The notes under the pieces were generated by a model. It was not told the DNA's origin, made no database searches, and saw only the letters and a list, made by a program, of their open reading frames with translations. A program made the position numbers and the translations under genes. A stretch of DNA of 34,532 bases, taken from assembly GCF_004348335.1 (NCBI RefSeq), contig NZ_SMJW01000065.1, forward strand, positions 1 to 34,532, given 5' to 3'. How positions within the stretch are numbered: the first letter of the stretch is position 1; the number at the start of each line of letters is the position of its first letter. This document shows, piece after piece, positions 16,618 to 23,671 of this stretch. This stretch comes from Actinomadura bangladeshensis (GTDB taxonomy: Bacteria > Actinomycetota > Actinomycetes > Streptosporangiales > Streptosporangiaceae).

Positions 16618-17307
16618 TCAGTCACTCAGGTCGTGCAGGTCGTCGGGGTCGAACACCGAGACGTCATCAGGCCGCGCACTGTTGACGCGGACGCTCATGC
16701 TCTGCGTGAGGTATCTGAAGATCTCCGTGACACGGCCGGCCTCTTCCGCCCGGACGACCGGGTACATCGGATCGTCCACGAAGGATTCGAGGACCCGGTA
16801 GGCACTGCTGCCCGTCTCCGGCCCGATCGCGATGGCGAGCCGCAGCGACCTGCTGCCCTGCGGGGACGCCAGCAGCCGATTCAGCTGCGTCTTCCATTCG
16901 CTGGTCGGGGCGCCATCGGAGACGAGGACGAGAGTCGGGGCGAACGCGCGCGCCGGCACCGCGCTCCCGTCCGCCAGCACCTCGGAGGCGAGGTCGAACG
17001 CCTCGCCCATGGGCGTGCCCGCCGGCCCGCCGACCGCGGACATGTCCGCCCAGCTCGCCTCGGCCGCCGGGACGAGCGGATGATGCAACGCGACCCCCGC
17101 ACCGCCGAACGTGATGACGCCGACGGTGATCTCCCCGCGAGCGGAGCGTTCCCGCGCGAACGCACGGATCATGGCGCCCATCGCCGCGTTGAGCGACGTC
17201 GTCTTGCCGTCCACCGCCATGCTGCCGCTGATGTCCGCGAGGACCAGGACGGGAAGCGGACGTGGCCGCTGTACCGCGGCGAAAGGCATGCCGACGTCGT
17301 CGCTCAT
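16618..17307 (-). CDS. TerY-like VWA-domain protein
   Basis: The 229-residue protein is essentially one von Willebrand factor A domain. The MIDAS metal site reads D25-x-S27-x-S29 (LADISGSM), with the supporting threonine in GPAGTPMGEA and the aspartate in LVLVSDGAPT. Such proteins bind partners through a divalent metal. TerY-like VWA proteins are typically encoded with a zinc-ribbon kinase and a PP2C phosphatase; here the kinase is directly downstream but I see no PP2C gene. It is the first gene of the six-gene operon, with GGGAGAG nine or ten bases before the ATG and a promoter-like sequence about 60 bases upstream. It probably acts as adaptor or substrate of the kinase. Confidence 0.9.
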   Translation of the reverse strand: MSDDVGMPFAAVQRPRPLPVLVLADISGSMAVDGKTTSLNAAMGAMIRAFARERSARGEITVGVITFGGAGVALHHPLVPAAEASWADMSAVGGPAGTPMGEAFDLASEVLADGSAVPARAFAPTLVLVSDGAPTSEWKTQLNRLLASPQGSRSLRLAIAIGPETGSSAYRVLESFVDDPMYPVVRAEEAGRVTEIFRYLTQSMSVRVNSARPDDVSVFDPDDLHDLSD

Positions 17308-17367
17308 TGAGGCAACTCTCCCAACAATTCATCTCTTCGCATGAAGCGGTCCGATGGCGAACGTTGC

Positions 17368-17396
17368 AGGATTTCACCGCGTAGGGGGTCGGTCAA
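17368..17396 (-). promoter_or_regulatory. Promoter-like sequence for the six-gene operon
   Basis: On the minus strand TTGACC (17396-17391) and AATCCT (17373-17368) are separated by 17 bases, matching a housekeeping-sigma promoter moderately well. It lies in the 220-base gap upstream of the VWA gene, which otherwise shows nothing recognisable. It would let the operon be expressed independently of the helicase-nuclease genes upstream. Confidence 0.4.
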
Positions 17397-17527
17397 GGAG
17401 ATTGCCGACGTTACTCACCAGTCGTGTACTGGCCTCTCGATCGTTGCTGGTCAGCCGTGCTTCGCGACCTGCTACGGACAACCGCGCCCTGTCGGCCAGT
17501 AGGCTTCCGGCCCCCGCAAGACCTTGC

Positions 17528-19072
17528 TCATGGACGGGGGTCGACGGTGCGCAGCAAGGTCAGCAGGCCGTTCACTGCGTCGTACTTGTCGCCGGAGAGT
17601 TCGTCTGTCGTGAAGTGCATCAGGTCGTTGCGGACTCGACGTACCTCTTCAAGGAGTTCCATGAAGAGGGCATGGTCGACATTCCAATCAAGCGCCGCCC
17701 AGCGACGCTGGTCGCGCAACAGGTAACAGTAGTTGCCGAAGGTCAAGTCGGCGGCCTGGTGAACACGGGATTTCTGGTGCTGGGGCACTGCATCCCGGAG
17801 CTGCTCCACTGAGAAGACTCTGTCAGCTGCACGCCGGAGCCTGTTCTCCGCCTCCTCCACGAGAACGAAAGGGCGAGCGAGCGTGCCGAACTGGCCGGTC
17901 AGGTCCGAAGCGGTGATGATCCCAGTTACTCGATGCTTGTCAACGTTACGAACGAAGACGAATCCCTGCTCATAGATGGGTCGGATCTGTTCCAGCAGAA
18001 GGGCGTCGTGATCGACGACCAACGCGGGCGCGATCGCGTCTTTCAGTGCCGGGTCGACTGAGGCGATATGCGCTCTACCGATCGATTCCCAGCTCACCGC
18101 ACCATGGAGCGTCCCGTCCTCGTCGATCACGGCGAGTTGGGAGAACTGGCGCTTCAGCATCAAGGTCTTCGCGTGGGTGAGGGTGACCGTGCTCGGGACC
18201 GAGATCAGCGGCGCGGGCAGGCTTCCCAGCCGCAGGGTCATCGGCTGGGGGTCGGTGACATCCTCGGTGTCGTCGGTGCCTTCGGCCGTTTCCTCACGCG
18301 CGCCGGGCTCGGGAGTGACCGGTACCAGCGTGACCTCATCACTGACGGAGCCCTCCGTGAAGGGCGGCCGGGTGGTGAGGCTCTTATCCGCCAGGTCCGC
18401 TTTGATGACGTCGATCACGGCACTGGTCCGACGTTCCGAGCCCCAGTGCTCAAGGAGATTCCGGATGGTCAGTGTCCGCAGGTTGCCCGGATCGCGCGAG
18501 GCCGCGTCATCGAGAAGTTCCTCGGAACTCGTCACCTCCTCTTCGCCATCGATTCCCGGGTCGGCACCGTCTGCGGCGACCGCGGCAATGCGGCTGGCGG
18601 CGTCATTGCGCGTCAACCTGCAGACGGTGAGCAGCGACCGCAGGGTGGCACGGAGATCGGGCCTCATGACCTCCGTCGGTATGTCCCACCGAATCCAGTC
18701 GACCGTGCGGACCTGCCGGAATCCCACGGGCTCCGCACTCCGGTACTCGTAGGGGCCTGTGACGCGGCCGATGGCGTGATGTCCGGGTTTCGTCTTCAGC
18801 GGCATCACCACGAGATCGCCGTCCTGGATCTCCGTGGTGAATCTCCAGAGCTGCCCCGTCCAGTTCCCGATCACGTTGCGAGCGGCGTCGGGGTACGCGC
18901 TCCGCAGTTCGCCGCTCAACTCCGACCATGTCTGGACGCCACCGAGGTCGCCCACCTCGTTCCAGCCGACGATGGCGAGGCCCTCCTGGAGCGCGCGTGC
19001 TTCTCGCTCACCTTCTCGTCCCCCACGCACCAGCCAGGCTCGCAGCTCGCCGTCGCACCGTCGGTCTTCCAT
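17528..19072 (-). CDS. EVE/PUA-like, CBS-pair and HEPN-like fusion protein
   Basis: This 514-residue protein combines three recognisable parts. The N-terminal 150 residues (AWLVRGGREGEREARALQ, IVGWNEVGDLGG, NWTGQLWRF, GDLVVMPLKTKPGHHAIGRV) match the EVE/PUA-like domain often fused to Mrr-type restriction nucleases and thought to read modified bases. After an acidic linker come two CBS motifs (about 291-336 and 350-400), which usually sense adenosyl nucleotides. The C-terminus (about 405-514) is helical and contains R481-N-D-L-M-H486, a HEPN-type Rx4H motif in the setting seen in Swt1-like HEPN domains. No Mrr nuclease domain is present. The ATG is preceded by GGAG and begins 35 bases after the helicase-nuclease stop, so the two genes are likely co-transcribed. 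It may couple detection of modified nucleic acid and nucleotide signals to RNA cleavage. Confidence 0.82.
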   Translation of the reverse strand: MEDRRCDGELRAWLVRGGREGEREARALQEGLAIVGWNEVGDLGGVQTWSELSGELRSAYPDAARNVIGNWTGQLWRFTTEIQDGDLVVMPLKTKPGHHAIGRVTGPYEYRSAEPVGFRQVRTVDWIRWDIPTEVMRPDLRATLRSLLTVCRLTRNDAASRIAAVAADGADPGIDGEEEVTSSEELLDDAASRDPGNLRTLTIRNLLEHWGSERRTSAVIDVIKADLADKSLTTRPPFTEGSVSDEVTLVPVTPEPGAREETAEGTDDTEDVTDPQPMTLRLGSLPAPLISVPSTVTLTHAKTLMLKRQFSQLAVIDEDGTLHGAVSWESIGRAHIASVDPALKDAIAPALVVDHDALLLEQIRPIYEQGFVFVRNVDKHRVTGIITASDLTGQFGTLARPFVLVEEAENRLRRAADRVFSVEQLRDAVPQHQKSRVHQAADLTFGNYCYLLRDQRRWAALDWNVDHALFMELLEEVRRVRNDLMHFTTDELSGDKYDAVNGLLTLLRTVDPRP

Positions 19073-19107
19073 ACCAGCTCACTCCAACGATGAATACGGT
19101 GAATCTT

Positions 19108-21879
19108 TCAGCGCTTATCGCGACAGATACCTTTGAAGTCGCAGCTTGCGCATGTATCGCACCACTCCTCTAGTTTGGGGAGGCGGTTGTCGCGCAAGGA
19201 CTGGCCTGCTGTGGCCACGCGGGGGCTGAGAGAGGTCAGCATCGCGTCGTCCACCTCCTGGCGGAGGGACCTGCCGTCCTTGTCCAGGTTGTGAATCTCG
19301 ACGAGGTCGGCGTCGGAACCGGTCAACTCCCGGTAGCCCAGCGCGTACATATGGAGTTGGTCGAGGGTGACGCCCTTGGTCTGGGTGTGCTCGGACGACT
19401 TGAAGTCGACGATCGAGACCTCGTCGGTGTCCAGGCGCCGGATGAGGTCGACGCGACCGGTGACGGTGACGCCGGGCGCGGGGTGGATCTCGACGGGCTG
19501 CTCGGAGTACTCGGTCTGGTGCAGCGTCGAGCCCTTCTCACGAAGGTAGCGCCGAACGGACGCGACCGCGGCAGGGCGCAACTGGTCGCGGGCCGCAGGG
19601 TTTGCGAACGGGAGGTTCAGGTGGCGGTCCACCAGATCCTCAGCCTCGGAGAGGTCCACGATGTCGCCCTTGATGGCGCGCTTGTGGATCTCCGCCATCA
19701 TGTCGTGCAGGGACTTTCCGTAACCCAGTTCCTTCTGGAGCGGCGAGTCGAACCCGTAGAGCAGCCGGAGTTTGAACGAGTAGGGGCATTCGAACAGGTA
19801 CTTCAGGTCGGAGAAAGAGAGCACGACGTCGGGGGTCCCGTGTTTGGGGACGGGCTTCAGCCGACCCTTGGACGCGGGTTCCTTCTCCCGGGTCAGCACC
19901 CAGTCGCTGCGCGTCGCGGCGTCGAAGAACTCGGAGGGCCGACGTCCGGTCTGCTTGCCGTTGGGGGCGAAGCTGAGCATCAGGTACTTCTGTGCGCGCG
20001 TCACCGCGACATAGAAGAGGCGGCGTTCGTCGTCGATGCCGCCCTCATAGCGGGCGGCGTCCGGGACGAGGGTCCGGTCGATGACGTGGAAGACGTTGAG
20101 GCCGCCGGCCCGGCGCATAGGGAAGGTGTTGCGGCGCAGGGCGGGAATGAAGACCGCGGGCCACTGCATGCCCTTCGCCTGGTGGACGGTCGCGATCACG
20201 ACCGCGTCGGGGCGGGCGTAGCCGTTATCGCCGTCCGACTCCTCGTAGTACGCGGGGGCCTGGAACTCCACCCACTTCGCAAAGCCGTCGAACCTGCTCG
20301 GTGGCGCGACGGTCAGGTAGATCGCCTCGTAGTCGCCGATCGCGGTGGAGAAGCGCCCCAAGTTGTAGAAGACGATCTCGCCGCGGCTGCCGCCCCGACC
20401 GCGAGACGGGACCGTCTCCTCACGAAGCCCGACCTCTTCGAGGAAGCGGAGGAACACGCCCTGCAGGGTGATCGAGTCCCAGGGGCGCGAGTCGTCCCAG
20501 TCGATGGCCTCGTCGAGAACGGCGAGGCCGCGGTCGAGTGCGCGGTCGTCGCAGCCGACGTCGGCGGCGCGCCAAGCCTCGCGGACGGTGTCGGCGTCCG
20601 CGTAGCCGGCGATGTAACGGAAACAGGTGACGGCCGCCTTGACCTCGGGCGTCTCGAAAAGCTGGGTGAGCCCCTTGATGATGTACGGGATGCCGCGGCG
20701 GCGGAACTCCTCCACCAGTGGCCCGGCATCGCCCCGCACCGACCTGAACAGGACGGCGAAGTCGGCGTAGCTGAGACCGCGTTCCGGGCCGTTGGCATCA
20801 TCGTGAAACGGGATGCCGAGGAGCGTCTCGATCCGGTCGGCGATCCGGCGGGCCTCCTCCTGCGAGTCGCTGAACTCCAGGGCCAGCAGGTCGCCGCGCT
20901 CGAACCTCTGGTGCCCGGACGCGACCATGGCCTTGGTCAGGCGGGCGGACGCCGGGGTCTCCTCGATGCCGGCGCGGGCGAGTTGCGTGATGGCGGGGCT
21001 GGAGCGGAAGTTGTCGTTCAGGGTGATCCGCTTGACGTCCGGGTAGCGGTTCTCGAACGTCAGGATGTTGGCCACGGCACTGCCACGCCACTGGTAGATG
21101 GTCTGGTCGTCGTCACCGACCACGCACAGGTCGGCGCCGTACTGCGTGAGACCGCGGATCAGCCTCTCCTGGACGGGGTTGATGTCCTGGTACTCGTCCA
21201 CGATGACGTGCCGGATGTTCTCCCGGACGTGCTGCTGGACGGCGCCGGCGGAGGCATGTCCCTCGTCGTCCTCCAGGTAGTCGACGGCCCTCGCCAAGAT
21301 CGCGGAGTAGTCGAAATAGTTGCGCTCGTTGAGGAGCGTCTCGTACGCCTCCAGCGCCTGCGCGAGGTCCGAGCGCAGCAGGCGGCGATCCACGTTGTCT
21401 TCCCGCAGGACGGACATGACCTGCTGGTATAGGCGCGAGTGCACCCATCGCCGTAGCGGCTCGCGCACTCCCCGCACGGACTTGGTTGTGGCGGTAAGCC
21501 CCGACTTGGCGCTGTACCTGTCGATGAACAGCCGGGCCTGCGGGTCGTTCAGGACGTTGAACTTGAACGCCTCGGGCGCCTGGCTGTGCAGGAGGTCGAG
21601 CGCGTAGCCGTGAATCGTGCCAATGAACATCTCGGCGAGGCCGTGCATCTCGCCGTAGCGGTCCTTGACCCTGCGGTGGACGCGTTCCGCCAGCTCGCCG
21701 GCGGCCTTCTCGGTGAAGGTGAAGGCGACGATGTTCCGAGGTTCGAGGTCCGGGCGGGCCAGCAGCGCGACGACGCGCTGGGCGATCACCTCGGTCTTGC
21801 CCGACCCGGCGCACGCCAGGACGAGCATGTTGCCGGTCTCGGCGTCTATGGCCTCCGCCTGCGAGTCCGTGAACTCCAT
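19108..21879 (-). CDS. UvrD-type helicase fused to Fe-S PD-(D/E)XK nuclease
   Basis: The 923-residue protein starts with a UvrD/Rep helicase: Q motif FTDSQAEAI, Walker A ACAGSGKT (about residues 20-27), motif Ia AFTFTEKAAGEL, motif II VIVDEYQDINPVQ, motif III GDDDQTIYQWRGS, motif IV LNDNFRSS, motif V TVHQAKGMQWPAVFI and motif VI FYVAVTRAQKYL. A PD-(D/E)XK nuclease domain follows with GRVDLI, VDFKSS (about 823) and QLHMYALGY. An AddB/Cas4-like Fe-S cluster is indicated by one cysteine near 697 (ECPYSFKL) and three of C907, C910, C913 and C919 at the C-terminus. It would unwind and degrade DNA ends. The ATG follows GGAGG by seven bases. It heads the operon with the EVE-CBS-HEPN gene and is divergent from the methylase-like gene. 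Confidence 0.92.
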   Translation of the reverse strand: MEFTDSQAEAIDAETGNMLVLACAGSGKTEVIAQRVVALLARPDLEPRNIVAFTFTEKAAGELAERVHRRVKDRYGEMHGLAEMFIGTIHGYALDLLHSQAPEAFKFNVLNDPQARLFIDRYSAKSGLTATTKSVRGVREPLRRWVHSRLYQQVMSVLREDNVDRRLLRSDLAQALEAYETLLNERNYFDYSAILARAVDYLEDDEGHASAGAVQQHVRENIRHVIVDEYQDINPVQERLIRGLTQYGADLCVVGDDDQTIYQWRGSAVANILTFENRYPDVKRITLNDNFRSSPAITQLARAGIEETPASARLTKAMVASGHQRFERGDLLALEFSDSQEEARRIADRIETLLGIPFHDDANGPERGLSYADFAVLFRSVRGDAGPLVEEFRRRGIPYIIKGLTQLFETPEVKAAVTCFRYIAGYADADTVREAWRAADVGCDDRALDRGLAVLDEAIDWDDSRPWDSITLQGVFLRFLEEVGLREETVPSRGRGGSRGEIVFYNLGRFSTAIGDYEAIYLTVAPPSRFDGFAKWVEFQAPAYYEESDGDNGYARPDAVVIATVHQAKGMQWPAVFIPALRRNTFPMRRAGGLNVFHVIDRTLVPDAARYEGGIDDERRLFYVAVTRAQKYLMLSFAPNGKQTGRRPSEFFDAATRSDWVLTREKEPASKGRLKPVPKHGTPDVVLSFSDLKYLFECPYSFKLRLLYGFDSPLQKELGYGKSLHDMMAEIHKRAIKGDIVDLSEAEDLVDRHLNLPFANPAARDQLRPAAVASVRRYLREKGSTLHQTEYSEQPVEIHPAPGVTVTGRVDLIRRLDTDEVSIVDFKSSEHTQTKGVTLDQLHMYALGYRELTGSDADLVEIHNLDKDGRSLRQEVDDAMLTSLSPRVATAGQSLRDNRLPKLEEWCDTCASCDFKGICRDKR

Positions 21880-21893
21880 GGCGCCCCTCCGTA

Positions 21894-22007
21894 TGTACAC
21901 AGACGATCCATCGTCTCCCGTACACAACTCTGATACTCAACAGGCATGCATGTCAAGTGAGTTCACAGGCAGGCCGGGTATATAGACATGAGGACGCGGT
22001 GTGTACG
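21894..22007. promoter_or_regulatory. Divergent promoter region with repeated (C/T)GTACACA motifs
   Basis: Between the helicase-nuclease and methylase-like genes the motif occurs three times: TGTACACA at 21894-21901, CGTACACA at 21919-21926 and its reverse complement TGTGTACG at 22000-22007. An inverted repeat AGACGAT-CC-ATCGTCT (21901-21916) lies between the first two. On the minus strand TTGACA (21956-21951) is a good -35 box, with a weaker TATCAG 15 bases downstream, just ahead of the second motif. This fits a shared repressor controlling both genes; the helix-turn-helix of the methylase-like protein is a candidate binder. Confidence 0.45.
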
Positions 22008-22034
22008 CTGACCCGGAAGGAAGGGAGAAGGCAG

Positions 22035-23642
22035 ATGACCAGGGACGATCGGGTGACCGCGGCGGAGATCGCCCGAACCGTGGGCGTCGGCCGGGCGGCG
22101 GTCTCCAACTGGCGGCGGCGGTACCTCGACTTCCCCAAACCCGTCGGAGGCACGCCGTCCAGCCCCACGTTCTCGTGGGACGAGGTCGAAGCCTGGTTGA
22201 AGGCGAACGGCAAGCTGTCACGGCCGGCGGAGCGCCCCGCCGACACGGACGTCGACACGGCCTCCCCCGCGCCGATCGACGATTCCTCGCTGGCCAAGAT
22301 GGTGGCCAGTCTCGTCCCCCCGCTCGAAACGGGCCTCATCGTCGATCCGGCGTGCGGTCCGGGCCGCCTGCTGGTCGCGGCGGCGGCGACGGTCAAGGCG
22401 GGCGTCTCTTTCGCCGGCCAGGATCCTGACCAGGCCGCCATCGAGATGGCACAGGACGGCTTCGATGACGCTGCACGCGTCCCGGTGGCGCTGGAACCGG
22501 GGGAGCCGTTCACAGACGATGCGCTCGCGGAGTTCCGGATGCGCGCGGACGTGGTCGTCTGCGCGCCGCCGATCGGGTCGCAGGGATCCGCCCGTCCCGT
22601 TCTGCTTGACGCATTGACGTTGGATCCGCGATGGGAATTCGGCCTCCCCTCGTCCGCCGACCCGGTCGGGGTGTGGACGCAGATCTGCTACTCCTATCTG
22701 AAACCGGACGGGATCGCGATCCTCCTCCTGCCGGCCGCGTTCACGACCAAGGCCGCCGGCCGCCGGATACGCGCCGAACTCGTACGTAGAGGAGCGGTCC
22801 AAACCGTTGTCGAACTACCCCGCCGGTTCTCGTTGCGGATCAGCGGCGGGCTTCACATCTGGGTGCTGCGGCGCCCGAGCGGCCCACCGGACCACCAGGT
22901 CCGGATGGTGGACCTATCCGAGGCCGACGACCTCCCGGAGCGGCGATCCGAATGGGCGGCGGTGTTCAAGGACCCGGCGAGGACGAGGACGGTCGGCGCG
23001 ATCGACCTTCTCGACGACGAGGTCGCCATCGTCCCGACACGCCACGTCAGGCTGCCGTGGTCGGACATCGCCCGGCGGCATGCGGAAACGGCCTCCGCCG
23101 TGGAGCCGCTGCTCCGCGAGGTCATCGCCAAAACGCCGGCGTTCCGGCCGGCGCAGAGCAGAACCGACCTTCCTGTGATCAGCATTACCGAGCTCCAGCG
23201 CGCCGGGGCACTGGAACTGCTCGGCCGCGACGCCGGAATCCGATCGGGCGACGTCGTCATTCCCGCCGACGCCGATCCCCTCGTCGTCAGCGAATCCGCG
23301 GACCTCGACGAGGTGCACCGCCGCGGTGGACCCGTCGACATCATCAGATGCGATCCCGAGCAGATCGACCCTTTCTTCATCGCGGGCTTTCTGACCCGGC
23401 AGGCGCACGACCACCCGGCGACGTCCTCGACCGGCGCCTCCTTGCGGTCGACGGTGCGGAAGGCGCGCGTCCCGCGAATACCGCTGTCGGAACAGCAACG
23501 CTACGGAACCGCCTTCCGGCAGATCGGTCAATGGTCCATGCAGTTCGACATCGCATGGCGGGCCGGCAAGGTGGCCACCCGCTGGGCGATTCACGGCCTC
23601 ACCGCGGGCGTCCTGGACCCGGATCCGGCAGCCGAATACTGA
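22035..23642 (+). CDS. N-6 adenine methylase-like protein with N-terminal HTH and altered catalytic motif
   Basis: The 535-residue protein begins with a helix-turn-helix (about 8-60, VTAAEIARTVGVGRAAVSNW), then an N-6 DNA methylase fold with SAM motif I VDPACGPGRLL (about 104-115) and a short target-recognition-like C-terminus (VRKARVPRIPLSEQQRYGTA resembles the conserved end of HsdS half-subunits). The catalytic motif IV, normally (N/D/S)PP(F/Y/W), reads VVCAPPIG at residues 174-181: the polar catalytic residue is alanine and the aromatic residue is isoleucine. Methylation is therefore doubtful, though SAM binding may persist. I chose ATG 22035, preceded by GGGAGAAGG, over an in-frame upstream ATG at 21957 that lies in the divergent promoter. 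It may act as DNA-binding sensor or regulator for the helicase-nuclease system. Confidence 0.88.
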   Translation: MTRDDRVTAAEIARTVGVGRAAVSNWRRRYLDFPKPVGGTPSSPTFSWDEVEAWLKANGKLSRPAERPADTDVDTASPAPIDDSSLAKMVASLVPPLETGLIVDPACGPGRLLVAAAATVKAGVSFAGQDPDQAAIEMAQDGFDDAARVPVALEPGEPFTDDALAEFRMRADVVVCAPPIGSQGSARPVLLDALTLDPRWEFGLPSSADPVGVWTQICYSYLKPDGIAILLLPAAFTTKAAGRRIRAELVRRGAVQTVVELPRRFSLRISGGLHIWVLRRPSGPPDHQVRMVDLSEADDLPERRSEWAAVFKDPARTRTVGAIDLLDDEVAIVPTRHVRLPWSDIARRHAETASAVEPLLREVIAKTPAFRPAQSRTDLPVISITELQRAGALELLGRDAGIRSGDVVIPADADPLVVSESADLDEVHRRGGPVDIIRCDPEQIDPFFIAGFLTRQAHDHPATSSTGASLRSTVRKARVPRIPLSEQQRYGTAFRQIGQWSMQFDIAWRAGKVATRWAIHGLTAGVLDPDPAAEY

Positions 23643-23650
23643 CGCCAGGC

Positions 23651-23671
23651 CGGCCCCACTGTCACGGGCCG
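23651..23671. terminator. Hairpin between convergent methylase-like and kinase genes
   Basis: A 6-bp stem CGGCCC / GGGCCG with a 9-base loop occupies the 19-base space between the convergent stop codons and overlaps the kinase stop. It is short, so the call is tentative. Confidence 0.35.

Noticed and set aside
5667..17307. Assignment to a classical tellurite-resistance ter operon
   Set aside because: Only the VWA-kinase part resembles Ter systems; no TerD, TerC or TerB-type gene is present.
17308..17527. Possible small gene in the 220-base gap before the VWA gene
   Set aside because: No open frame with a start and ribosome-binding site was seen; only a promoter-like sequence could be supported.
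21957..22034. Upstream ATG extension of the methylase-like gene
   Set aside because: The 26 extra codons lie in the divergent promoter, have no ribosome-binding site and precede the helix-turn-helix, whereas ATG 22035 has a good purine-rich site.
5667..23642. Assignment to BREX or DISARM
   Set aside because: No PglZ phosphatase, BrxC/BrxL, DrmA/DrmB or phospholipase-D gene is present, and the methylase-like protein lacks a normal catalytic motif.
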